This document shows, one piece after another, positions 1 to 7,801 of a DNA stretch of 64,000 nt. This stretch comes from Rhodospirillaceae bacterium. GTDB taxonomy: Bacteria; Pseudomonadota; Alphaproteobacteria; Bin65. The translations under genes were made by a program, and so were the position numbers. The notes below the pieces were generated by a model. That model had not been told where the DNA came from and did no database searches. It saw only the letters and a list, made by a program, of their open reading frames with translations. The stretch spans positions 1-64,000 of the forward strand of contig WTGH01000044.1 of NCBI GenBank assembly GCA_011523655.1, given 5' to 3'. The number at the start of each line of letters is the position of its first letter. Position 1 is the first letter of the stretch.

Positions 1-111
1 CGCCGAGGGGGGCCTGCCGTCCTGCAGGGGCGGCCACGGGCCCCTGCCGCCGCCATTGCCGCCCCACGGCCCACCGCCGCCCGAGCCGCCGCTCTGGTTC
101 TTCCAAGGCAT
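1..111 (-). CDS. hflK: HflK, N-terminus only (cut by window edge)
   Basis: The reverse strand encodes 37 residues beginning MPWKNQSGGSGGGGPWGG and continuing with more Gly, Trp and Pro. This Gly-rich MPWKNQ start is characteristic of alphaproteobacterial HflK, the membrane-anchored SPFH-domain partner of HflC that modulates the FtsH protease. The frame is still open at base 1, so the transmembrane and SPFH domains lie outside the window. A purine-rich GAAGAG lies just ahead of the ATG. It is transcribed away from mrp, with about 310 bases between the two starts. The identification rests on the short N-terminal signature alone. Confidence 0.8.
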   Translation of the reverse strand, partial: MPWKNQSGGSGGGGPWGGNGGGRGPWPPLQDGRPPSA

Positions 112-423
112 CTCTTCGCCGTCCCTGAATTGGCCCCTTATCGGGTCTATCGCACGCTGCGATGGTGCATTCCGTCCCGCTTCCCGACACGCTTTCTGTC
201 GCGGTCGTATGCCGATTTGCGGTATCCTGCCGGTCGCCGCTACATAGCGACGCCGGTGTCCGGCGGCAATGCGCGCCGGCCTCCCGCGCCCGGACTGCTG
301 CGAAGGGGCGCAGCCCGGCACGCCGCGCTGGATCGTCTCCGGCGTCGGGTCTAGTTGTGCGCCGGTCCCCGATGCCGTCGACCCGCCTTTCGGGATATCG
401 GGCGCAACGCGGAGAATTCAAGC
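112..423. promoter_or_regulatory. Divergent intergenic region hflK / mrp
   Basis: About 310 bases separate the starts of hflK (leftward) and mrp (rightward), so promoters for both should lie here. Open frames crossing it show no recognisable protein. I could not assign convincing -35 and -10 boxes. Confidence 0.4.
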
Positions 424-1572
424 ATGGCGAAGATAACCGAAGAACGGGTTCTGGAAGCGCTGGGGCGGGTGCGCGATCCCGAACAGGGCAAGGATCTGGT
501 ATCCCTCGGCATGATCGGCGGGCTGACGATCAAGGACGGCAACGTCGGCTTCTCCATCGAGGTGGCGGCCGAGCGCGGCGCTTCTGCCGAGCCGTTGCGC
601 AAGGCGGCCGAGCAGGCGGTCTTCGCGCTCGACGGCGTCACCTCGGTCACCGCGGTGCTGACCGCCCACAGTTCCGCCCCTCGGACAGGCGGGCCGGCCG
701 ACGGCGCGGGAGCCGGCCCCGCCGCAGGCGCCCCCGCCGGCGCAAGTGCCCCGGCGCCCAAGGGCGGCGGCGCGGACCGGGTCGGCTCGATCATTGCCGT
801 CGCGTCGGGCAAGGGCGGCGTCGGCAAGTCGACGACGGCGGCCAACCTGACGCTCGCCCTGATGGCCGAAGGCGCCCGGACCGGCCTGCTCGACGCCGAC
901 ATCTACGGCCCCTCGATGCCGCGCATGATGGGCGTCCGCGGCAAGCCGACCACCGCCGACGGCAAGGTGCTGGACCCGATGGTCGGCCACGGCGTCAAGC
1001 TGATGAGCATGGGCTTCCTGGTCGATGAGGAAACGCCCATGATCTGGCGCGGCCCCATGGTTATGAGCGCGCTGCAGCAACTCCTGCAGGACGTCGACTG
1101 GGGGCCGCTCGACGTGATGGTCGTGGACATGCCGCCCGGCACCGGCGATGCGCAGCTCACGCTGGCCCAGACGGCGCGGCTCGCCGGCGCGGTCATCGTC
1201 TCGACGCCCCAGGACATCGCCCTGCTCGATGCCCGCAAGGGGCTGAACATGTTCCGCAAGGTCGATGTCCCGGTGCTCGGCATCGTCGAGAATATGAGCT
1301 ATTTCCAGTGCCCGCATTGCGGCGAGCGCAGCGATATCTTCTCGCACGGCGGCGCACGGCGGGAGGCGGAGCGTCTCGGCGTCCCCTTCCTGGGCGAGAT
1401 TCCCCTCGACATCGCAATCCGCGAAACGTCGGACGGCGGCCGGCCGATCGTGGCCGCCGAGCCTGACGGATCCCATGCCGCGGCCTACCGCGAAATCGCC
1501 GTGCGAGTCCTCGACCGGCTCGACGCCGGCGCGGACGGCCCGAAACCGGCGCCGAAAATCGTCATCCGATGA
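424..1572 (+). CDS. mrp: Mrp/ApbC-type iron-sulfur carrier ATPase
   Basis: 382 residues. The N-terminal 90 residues are a MIP18/DUF59 domain, followed by an Ala/Gly/Pro-rich linker and a deviant Walker A motif, SGKGGVGKSTT, around residues 127-137. A CPHC pair near 296-299 is the expected bridging Fe-S site of the dimer. This is the standard bacterial Mrp layout. The family binds and transfers 4Fe-4S clusters to apo-enzymes in the cytoplasm. The ATG at 424 was chosen over an upstream in-frame start because it is preceded by GGAGA and gives the canonical N-terminus (MAKITEERVLEAL). Its stop overlaps the next gene as ATGA. Confidence 0.95.
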   Translation: MAKITEERVLEALGRVRDPEQGKDLVSLGMIGGLTIKDGNVGFSIEVAAERGASAEPLRKAAEQAVFALDGVTSVTAVLTAHSSAPRTGGPADGAGAGPAAGAPAGASAPAPKGGGADRVGSIIAVASGKGGVGKSTTAANLTLALMAEGARTGLLDADIYGPSMPRMMGVRGKPTTADGKVLDPMVGHGVKLMSMGFLVDEETPMIWRGPMVMSALQQLLQDVDWGPLDVMVVDMPPGTGDAQLTLAQTARLAGAVIVSTPQDIALLDARKGLNMFRKVDVPVLGIVENMSYFQCPHCGERSDIFSHGGARREAERLGVPFLGEIPLDIAIRETSDGGRPIVAAEPDGSHAAAYREIAVRVLDRLDAGADGPKPAPKIVIR

Positions 1573-2549
1573 GGCCCGGCCGCCGGGACCGCCAGTCCGC
1601 CGCCCGGCGCCGGCATGCGGCCGCCATAGCGATCTTCGCGTTCGCCGCGCCCATTTGGCTCAACCCCGCCGCGTCCGTCGCGATAGCCGCCGAACCTGTG
1701 CCGGCGGCCGACCGGCGGGCGCCGGCCCGAAGCAAACTCGTATGGGCGAAACCGCGGCTGCGCAACGCAGCGCTGCGACGGCAAGCGGCGCGCGGACAAG
1801 CGGGGCGGCCGGGACGCGACCGGCTGGAATGCAAGGCCTGGAAATATCACGGCGCCGACCGGATTCCGCGGCCCTACGACCCGGACCGCTTTGTCTATAC
1901 CGAGGAATACAAGCGCGCTCCCGACCGTCCGGGCCGGGAGGAAGCGGCGCGGCGCGCCGATGCGGCCTTTCCGCAACTGATCGACGCCAAGGTCCTGCGC
2001 ATGTTGCACCTGATCAACCGGGTGCGCGAGCGCCGCGGCCACACCGCCATGAAGCTGGAGCCCCGCCTGATGGTGGCGGCGAAGCGGCACAATCTCGATA
2101 TCGCCCGCCACGCGCTCATGCAGCATACCGGCACGGACTGTTCCCAGCTCGTCGACCGGGTCTGGGACGAGGGCTACACCTGGAGGAGGATCGCCGAGAA
2201 CCTGGCCGGCGGCCGCGCGACGGCGGAAGCCACGATGCAGCAGTGGACGGGCAGCGCCGTCCACCTGATGCAGATGACGCTGACCGGGATGACCGAGGTC
2301 GGGATCGCCTACGACCACAACCCGAACCCGCCGCGCCACGGCGTACCGATCAAGCATTTCTGGACCCTGATCATGGCTGAGCCCGACCCGTGGCGCGACC
2401 GGCACTGGCCGAAGAAGCCGGCGCCGTGCATCGGCAAGGACTGCCCGAAAACGCCCGCAGAGCCTGCCGAGCCCGCGGAATCCGTCGAAAAGACCGGGAA
2501 AAACGCCGGGCCGGACGGGCCCCGGAACCGCGAGACGGGCACGCAATGA
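1569..2549 (+). CDS. Secreted CAP-domain (SCP-like) protein
   Basis: 326 residues. A basic N-terminus followed by a hydrophobic stretch (AAAIAIFAFAAPIWL) looks like a signal peptide or anchor. The middle, from about residue 140 to 270, is a CAP/SCP-like domain: a helix with MLHLINRVRERRG, an ANRHN-like AAKRHNLDIA segment, and IAENLAGG. The C-terminus is a Pro/Glu-rich tail. Bacterial CAP proteins are extracytoplasmic and mostly of unknown activity. The start codon overlaps the mrp stop (ATGA), so translation is probably coupled. A second CAP protein follows immediately. Confidence 0.75.
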   Translation: MRPGRRDRQSAARRRHAAAIAIFAFAAPIWLNPAASVAIAAEPVPAADRRAPARSKLVWAKPRLRNAALRRQAARGQAGRPGRDRLECKAWKYHGADRIPRPYDPDRFVYTEEYKRAPDRPGREEAARRADAAFPQLIDAKVLRMLHLINRVRERRGHTAMKLEPRLMVAAKRHNLDIARHALMQHTGTDCSQLVDRVWDEGYTWRRIAENLAGGRATAEATMQQWTGSAVHLMQMTLTGMTEVGIAYDHNPNPPRHGVPIKHFWTLIMAEPDPWRDRHWPKKPAPCIGKDCPKTPAEPAEPAESVEKTGKNAGPDGPRNRETGTQ

Positions 2550-2620
2550 AGCGTGCGAGGCGCACCGCTGCGACGATGCGGCCTTGCGCAGACAGCCCGT
2601 CCCGCTAATTTAGGCGCGCC

Positions 2621-3265
2621 ATGAAAAAACCGAATTCGCTTATCGCCTCTTTCCTCCTCTGCGCCCTGGCCCTCGGTGGATGCACCGGGACCAGAACGGC
2701 CGAATTCAACCGCAGCGACGCCCGGGTCGCCGATCCTGCGCCGGAGCAGATGCGCCATGCCCAGATGGTCATCCGCGTTATCAACGAATTCCGCACGGCG
2801 AACGGCCTGCCGCCGGTCATACTCGAAGCGCATGTGATGAAGGCCGCCAACGACAAGGCGCTGGATTTCCGGAACAACTGGCGCTTCTACCACGCCGGCA
2901 GCGACGGCTCGTCGCCCAGCGGGCGGGTGGCGCGGACCGGCTACGACTGGGTCGAGGTCGGCGAGACCCTGTCGGCCGGGCAGATCACCGCCCGCGGCGC
3001 GGTCGCCAACCTGAAGGCGAGCCCCTGCCACCGTTACGCGCTGCTGCGGAAGGTCTATCTCCACGCCGGCGCCGCCTATCTCCACACGCCGGATTCGCCG
3101 CGCGGGCGCTACAAGCACTGGTGGGTCGTCAAGCTGGCGCAGCCGAGCTCCGCCATGACCTGGGAGCGGACCTACCCGACTGCGGGAGCCGAACTGATCG
3201 AACGCAGCAAGCGCACAAAGATGCGCCGGCCGCCCGGCTGCGTGATCCGCGAGGTCGTTTCCTGA
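2621..3265 (+). CDS. CAP-domain lipoprotein
   Basis: 214 residues. The start MKKPNSLIASFLLCALALGGC is a lipoprotein signal with lipobox LGGC, so the mature protein is probably membrane-anchored at Cys21. The rest resembles the CAP/SCP fold: VIRVINEFRTANGLPPV, then MKAANDKALDF, a histidine in FYHAGSDGSSP, and VGETLSAG in the position of the family's ENL motif. It lies 71 bases after a first CAP protein in the same direction. The two are only distantly similar and look like an old paralogue pair. Function unknown. Confidence 0.72.
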   Translation: MKKPNSLIASFLLCALALGGCTGTRTAEFNRSDARVADPAPEQMRHAQMVIRVINEFRTANGLPPVILEAHVMKAANDKALDFRNNWRFYHAGSDGSSPSGRVARTGYDWVEVGETLSAGQITARGAVANLKASPCHRYALLRKVYLHAGAAYLHTPDSPRGRYKHWWVVKLAQPSSAMTWERTYPTAGAELIERSKRTKMRRPPGCVIREVVS

Positions 3266-3312
3266 GCCGGGGGCCTGTCTACCCATTCCCCTGTAACATG
3301 CGTTGCAAGTTG

Positions 3313-3330
3313 GTATGACCGCGGTTATAC
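3313..3330. promoter_or_regulatory. Palindromic operator of the RHH/MazF module
   Basis: GTATGACCGCGGTTATAC is an 18-base inverted repeat with one mismatched pair around a CCGCGG centre. It sits 7 bases upstream of the antitoxin start. RHH antitoxins normally bind such a palindrome to repress their own operon, and the position fits. The site is visible; its function is inferred. Confidence 0.6.
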
Positions 3331-3337
3331 TCACAGC

Positions 3338-3583
3338 ATGAAAACTGCCATATCCATTAGAGACGAAATTTTCGAAGCCGCGGAGCTTGTTGCAGCGCGC
3401 ATGGGCCTCTCCCGAAGCGAGCTCTACGCAAGGGCCGTCGAGGAGTTCGTCTCACGCCACTCGGACGAGCGAATTACGGAAAGACTCAACGCAGTGTATG
3501 GCGACGACGAATCCGCGTCTGCGCTCGACCCGCATATCGAACGCGCCCAGATTTTGTCTTTGCCACCCGATGATGGGTGGTGA
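3338..3583 (+). CDS. Ribbon-helix-helix antitoxin
   Basis: 81 residues. The N-terminal 45 residues have the RHH pattern: a beta strand (KTAISIRDEIFEAAE), then a helix (LVAARMGLSRSELYARAVEEFV). The acidic C-terminus (YGDDESASALDPHIERAQ) is the likely toxin-binding tail. It matches the MazE/ChpI-type antitoxins that pair with MazF. The stop codon overlaps the toxin start, the usual arrangement of a coupled type II pair. An 18-base palindrome precedes it. Confidence 0.82.
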   Translation: MKTAISIRDEIFEAAELVAARMGLSRSELYARAVEEFVSRHSDERITERLNAVYGDDESASALDPHIERAQILSLPPDDGW

Positions 3584-3924
3584 GACGCGGAGAAATCTGG
3601 TGGGCTGACCTGTCCGAGCCGTACGGGTCCGAGCCGGGCTACCGCCGCCCGGTTCTTATCGTCCAATCCGACACTTTCAACCGGAGCCGGATCGGCACTA
3701 TCGTTGCGCTGGTCTTGACGACGAACCTGAAGCAGGCTGCCGCGCCCGGCAACGTTACCGTTACCCGGCGCGGGACGGGTCTGACGAGAAAATCGATCGT
3801 CAACGTTTCGCAGATCGTGACCTTGGACAGACGGCGTTTCACCGACCGCGTGGGACGGGTCTCCGATACCGTACTCGGGCAAGTCGAGGCGGGGATGCGA
3901 CTGGTTCTCGGCCTCAGCCGGTAG
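3577..3924 (+). CDS. MazF/PemK-type endoribonuclease toxin
   Basis: 115 residues with the MazF fold signature: MVRRGEIWWADLSEP at the start, GYRRPVLIVQSDTFN, a VALVLTTN strand, and GTGLTRKSIVNVSQIVTLDRRRF. MazF toxins are sequence-specific mRNA interferases held inactive by the cognate antitoxin. Two in-frame GTG codons (3577 and 3580) overlap the antitoxin stop, and either could be the start. The 3' end overlaps the convergent CobW gene by 11 bases. Confidence 0.88.
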   Translation: MVRRGEIWWADLSEPYGSEPGYRRPVLIVQSDTFNRSRIGTIVALVLTTNLKQAAAPGNVTVTRRGTGLTRKSIVNVSQIVTLDRRRFTDRVGRVSDTVLGQVEAGMRLVLGLSR

Positions 3925-4855
3925 CCGGCGTGCCGGCTTCGGCTTCCCCGACCGCCCGCTTGACCGCCGCAATATCGGCCTGCCCCTTCATGCCGATGCA
4001 GACGAGGCCGGCGGGCGCCTCGGGCGGCGCTTCCGAGACCGTCCAGCGGTTGCCGACGACCTGGATGCCAGCCATCGCGCCGTCCGCCCGCCGGACGAAC
4101 CCCTTGGCCCGCAACAGGCGGTGCGCCGGGTCGGCCAGCAGGCGGGCGAGCGCATCCGGATCGGCGCCGGCCGGCGGATCGAGCTCGGCGGCAACATACC
4201 CAGCGGTGTGGTCCCGGAACCGACCGTCGGCCCTGACGGTGCCGCCGTCCGTCCGCGTTCCCAGCACGACGCCGATCGGCACGTCGGCCTGTTCTGCCCG
4301 GACGATCCGCGCGGCCGGCGCAGCTTCGCCCAGCCAGGCTTCGACGGCGTCCGGGTCGGCCGCCAGATCGCACTTGTTGAGCAGGATCAGGTCGGCTTGC
4401 GCAAGTTGCTGCCGCACCGTGCTGCCGACATAGCGGTCCGCGGCGCGGCGGCGCACGGATTCGGCGTCGGCCAGCACGACCGTGCCGTCCAGCGCGAAAT
4501 CCGCAAGCAGCCCGACGGTCCCGGCAATCGCGCCCGGAAATGCGACGCCGCTCGCCTCGAGCAGCACATGGTCCGGCCGGGGATCGAGCGCCGCCAGCAT
4601 GGCAAGCGACGACACCATGTCCTCCCCGTAGCTGCAGCACACGCAGCCGCCGGTCAGGCTGACGATCCGGTCGTCCGCCGACTCGACCAGGCTGCTGTCG
4701 ATCGGCAGGGCGCCGAACTCGTTGACCATGATAGCGAGCCGACGTCCACCGGCCTGGCGCAGCATGGCGTTGACCAGGGTTGTCTTGCCGGCGCCGAGAT
4801 AGCCGCCGATGACGGTCACGGGCAGCGGGCCGCCCCATTTGCCGCCGGGCGCCAC
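3914..4855 (-). CDS. CobW/COG0523-family GTPase (putative metallochaperone)
   Basis: 313 residues. Walker A GGYLGAGKTT at residues 17-26, the invariant GCVCC metal-binding motif at 70-74, and a base-recognition LNKCDL motif. The C-terminal CobW_C part is recognisable (RLLRAKGFVRRADG). The family couples GTP hydrolysis to metal (Zn, Co or other) delivery. It begins 2 bases after the stop of an upstream amidohydrolase in the same direction, so the two are almost certainly co-translated. A role in metallating that enzyme is possible but is inference. No histidine-rich loop typical of the nickel/urease types is seen. Confidence 0.88.
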   Translation of the reverse strand: MAPGGKWGGPLPVTVIGGYLGAGKTTLVNAMLRQAGGRRLAIMVNEFGALPIDSSLVESADDRIVSLTGGCVCCSYGEDMVSSLAMLAALDPRPDHVLLEASGVAFPGAIAGTVGLLADFALDGTVVLADAESVRRRAADRYVGSTVRQQLAQADLILLNKCDLAADPDAVEAWLGEAAPAARIVRAEQADVPIGVVLGTRTDGGTVRADGRFRDHTAGYVAAELDPPAGADPDALARLLADPAHRLLRAKGFVRRADGAMAGIQVVGNRWTVSEAPPEAPAGLVCIGMKGQADIAAVKRAVGEAEAGTPATG

Positions 4856-4857
4856 GG

Positions 4858-6498
4858 CTAGATACCGGCCGCCGGAAAGATACGGCCGCCCTGCACCGTG
4901 CCCCAGACGCGCACGTCCTTCAGGGCCTCGCCGCCGACGGTCTCGGGATCGTCCTCCAGCACGGCGAAATCGGCGCGCTTGCCGGTTTCGATGGAGCCGA
5001 TCTCGCCGTCGAGCTTGAAGGTGTAGGCCGCGCCCAGGGTGATCGTGCGCAGGGCGTCGGCGACGCCGATCCGCTCATGCTCGCCCAACGTCCGGCCGGT
5101 CGCCGTGCGCCGGTTGACCGCGCACCAGGCGGTGAACAGCGGGCCGAGCGGCGTGACCGGGGCGTCGGAATGGATGGCGAGCGGCACGCCGGAGGCGAGC
5201 GCCGTCGCGCAGGCGTTCATCCGTTCCGCGCGCTCCGGCCCGACCGTGATGCCGTAATGCTGGTCGCCCCAGTAGAAATGATGGTTCGGAAACAGGTTCA
5301 CGCACATGCCGAGTTTCGCCATGCGGCGGAACTGGGCGGCGTCGGCAAGCTGGCAGTGCTGCAGCGTGAAGCGATGGTCCGGCGACGGGTGCTTGCGCAG
5401 CGCCGCCTCGACGCAATCGAGCGCCAGCGCCGTCGCTTCGTCGCCGTTGGTGTGGGTGTGGACCTGCACCCCCGCCGCCATGGCGCGCTCGTAGATTTCG
5501 AGCAGGTGTTCCGGCGGGATGTACCACAGCCCTTCCGGCGCCCCGTTGTAGTAGCCCGGCCAGCGCAGCCGCGCCGAAAAGCCCTGAATCGAGCCGTCGG
5601 CCACCACCTTGATAATGCCGAGGCGCAGACTGTCCTGGCTGCGGTCGCGCAGGGCGAGCACCCGGTCGATCAACTCTTCGGGCGTCACGCCATAGAAGCG
5701 GCGCAGCGCGACGATGCGCGCCGGATAGTCCGGCTCGGCGGTCACCCGCAGCATCATGTCGACTGCATCGTCCGGCAACGTGTTGGCGAGGTCGGCCGCC
5801 GTCGTCACGCCGGTGCGCACGCACAGCCTGGCGAAACGGCGCAGTCCGGGCTCGTCGCAAGCCAGCAAGTCGCGGTCGAACCCGGTATGGGGGCCGAGCG
5901 GCGCCATCGCGTCGGGGCCCTTCATCTCGCCGGTCGGCAGGCCGTCCTCGCCCAGCGGGATGCCGGGATGATCGATGCCCGTCTTCAACAGGCCGGCAAG
6001 TTCCAGCGCCCGGCTGTTGACGTTGAGGATATGGCCCGACGCGTTGAGCACGCCGATGGCGCGTTCGGTCGAGACCCGGTCGAGGTCGTGCCGGCTGACG
6101 CGCCGGTCGCCGTAGTAGATCGCGTCGAGCGACCAGCCGGCGAGTGGCGCGGCCGGGTCTTCGAGCCGGCCGGCGGCCTCGCGCAGCCGCTCCACGACGG
6201 CGTCGATCGATTTGACGCCGGGCCAGACCGTGCCTTCCGGGTCCATACGGTCGAAGAAACCGCAATAGACATAGGCCCAGAGGGTGCCCTCCATCGTATG
6301 GCTGTGGCCTTCGACCAGGCCGGGCATCAGCACCTTGTCGGCGAAGCGATCGTCCAGCGTGTAGGCGCCCCACCCCGCCAGCTCGTCCAGTGTGCCGGCG
6401 CCGACGATGCGGCCGTCGCGCACCGCGACGTGGCCGGCGTGCGGCCGCGCCGGATTCATGGTGATGATCTTGCGCGCGGGATAGATGGTGTTGGTCAC
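4858..6498 (-). CDS. YtcJ-like metal-dependent amidohydrolase
   Basis: 546 residues. An N-terminal beta-sandwich leads into GLVEGHSH, the metal-binding HxH motif of the TIM-barrel amidohydrolase superfamily. Further features are VHTHTNGDEA, FTLQHCQ, and AIHSDAPVTPLGPLF near the C-terminus, then the IGSIETGKRADFAVLEDDP segment typical of YtcJ-type (Amidohydro_3) enzymes. Substrates of this subfamily are largely unassigned, generally amides or carbamates. The ATG at 6498 is preceded by 180 bases without a gene. It lies upstream of, and is probably coupled to, a CobW-type GTPase. A second family member occurs at 30270-31913. Confidence 0.85.
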   Translation of the reverse strand: MTNTIYPARKIITMNPARPHAGHVAVRDGRIVGAGTLDELAGWGAYTLDDRFADKVLMPGLVEGHSHTMEGTLWAYVYCGFFDRMDPEGTVWPGVKSIDAVVERLREAAGRLEDPAAPLAGWSLDAIYYGDRRVSRHDLDRVSTERAIGVLNASGHILNVNSRALELAGLLKTGIDHPGIPLGEDGLPTGEMKGPDAMAPLGPHTGFDRDLLACDEPGLRRFARLCVRTGVTTAADLANTLPDDAVDMMLRVTAEPDYPARIVALRRFYGVTPEELIDRVLALRDRSQDSLRLGIIKVVADGSIQGFSARLRWPGYYNGAPEGLWYIPPEHLLEIYERAMAAGVQVHTHTNGDEATALALDCVEAALRKHPSPDHRFTLQHCQLADAAQFRRMAKLGMCVNLFPNHHFYWGDQHYGITVGPERAERMNACATALASGVPLAIHSDAPVTPLGPLFTAWCAVNRRTATGRTLGEHERIGVADALRTITLGAAYTFKLDGEIGSIETGKRADFAVLEDDPETVGGEALKDVRVWGTVQGGRIFPAAGI

Positions 6499-6751
6499 GC
6501 CGCGGGGCCTTCGGAAATGTTGCGGATCGGGGCGCCGGTGCCGGCAGCGGCAAGCTTGTAGCGCGTGCGCCGCCGGCCGAACAGCCGGTTAAGGGGCCTT
6601 GTACCTGCCGGCCGGACGCCGGAAGCCGGACAGGCCGTGGCGAAGAGACTTCGTGGACGGCAAGGCTTGAAACCGGAAATTGCGTTCTGTAATGGGTGGA
6701 GCCCGAAGTTCGAACGTCATTGGACTCCGCGATTTTCCGGTTGCAGCGGTC

Positions 6752-7792
6752 ATGAAACTCTGCCTGCCAGTCCTCGTTGCCGCTCTGGTCGCGTACGCGG
6801 CTCCCGTCTCCGCGCAGGACATCCCGCGGCCCGTCAAGCTGATGACGGTCGAAGCCCCTTCGACGCGCGTCACGCGGCATTTTTTCGGCAAGGTGGCGGC
6901 AAAACAGACCGTCGACCTCGCCTTCCAGACAGCCGGCCAGATCGTGCGGTTTCCCGCGATCGAGGGTCGGATCGTTCCTGCCGGCGACATGATCGCCCAG
7001 CTCGATCTCGAACCGTTCGAGCTCGCCCTGCAGCAGGCGCGCCTGCAAAGAGACCGGGCCCACAGGCGCGCGGCGCGCCTGAAAAAGCTGGAAGGAAAAA
7101 CGGTCAGCCAGGTGAGTGTCGAGGACGCGGCGACCGAGGCCGGGCTGGCCGAAATCGCTCTGCGCAACGCGGAATATGCCCTGAAGCACGCCACCCTTGA
7201 CGCACCGTTCGATGCCCTGGTGGCGCGCCGCAGCGTCGCCAGGTTCACGACGGTCAATGCGGGGACGCCGGTCGTCCGCCTCCACGACATGTCGGAAATC
7301 CGGATCGAGATCGATGTTCCGGAAGTTCTGTTCCAGCGTGCGGGCCGCGACCGGAATGTCACGATTGCCGCGCGCTTTCCCGCCAGCAAGACGCTGTTTC
7401 CGGTCGAGGTGCGCGAGTTCAACGCCGAGACGTCCGGGATCGGCCAGACCTTCCGGGTGACATTGGGTATGGCCCCGCCCGACGAACTCAATATTCTCCC
7501 CGGTTCCTCCGTCACGATCCTGGCAAGCCTGCATCTTCCCCGCTCCAGGATCGTCGTTCCGGCGTCGGCCGTGGCCGTCGCCGCCGACGGCGCCACCTCC
7601 GTGATGGTCTTCCGCAAGACCCAGGGCGACGAAGGCGTCGTCGCGGCGAGGCGGGTCACGCTCGCGGTCGGCAGGAACGGCGAATTCCAGGTGATCGAAG
7701 GCCTGAAAATCGGCGAAGAAATCGTTGCCGCCGGGATCAACGCCCTGAAAGACGGCGCCAGGGTGCGCCGGTTCCGGGGGCTGCCGAACTGA
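6752..7792 (+). CDS. RND efflux periplasmic adaptor (membrane fusion protein)
   Basis: 346 residues from the chosen ATG. The start MKLCLPVLVAALVAYAAPVSAQ is a clean signal peptide. A split lipoyl/hairpin region follows (FQTAGQIVRFPAIEGR, then QQARLQRDRAHRRAARLKKL), then a beta-barrel and a membrane-proximal domain. This is the HlyD/AcrA-type adaptor that links an inner-membrane RND pump to an outer-membrane channel. The pump gene follows after 9 bases. In-frame starts at 6680 and 6692 are possible, but they would bury the signal peptide. No regulator or outer-membrane factor gene lies next to the pair. Confidence 0.88.
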   Translation: MKLCLPVLVAALVAYAAPVSAQDIPRPVKLMTVEAPSTRVTRHFFGKVAAKQTVDLAFQTAGQIVRFPAIEGRIVPAGDMIAQLDLEPFELALQQARLQRDRAHRRAARLKKLEGKTVSQVSVEDAATEAGLAEIALRNAEYALKHATLDAPFDALVARRSVARFTTVNAGTPVVRLHDMSEIRIEIDVPEVLFQRAGRDRNVTIAARFPASKTLFPVEVREFNAETSGIGQTFRVTLGMAPPDELNILPGSSVTILASLHLPRSRIVVPASAVAVAADGATSVMVFRKTQGDEGVVAARRVTLAVGRNGEFQVIEGLKIGEEIVAAGINALKDGARVRRFRGLPN

Positions 7793-7801
7793 GGCCATGT
7801 C

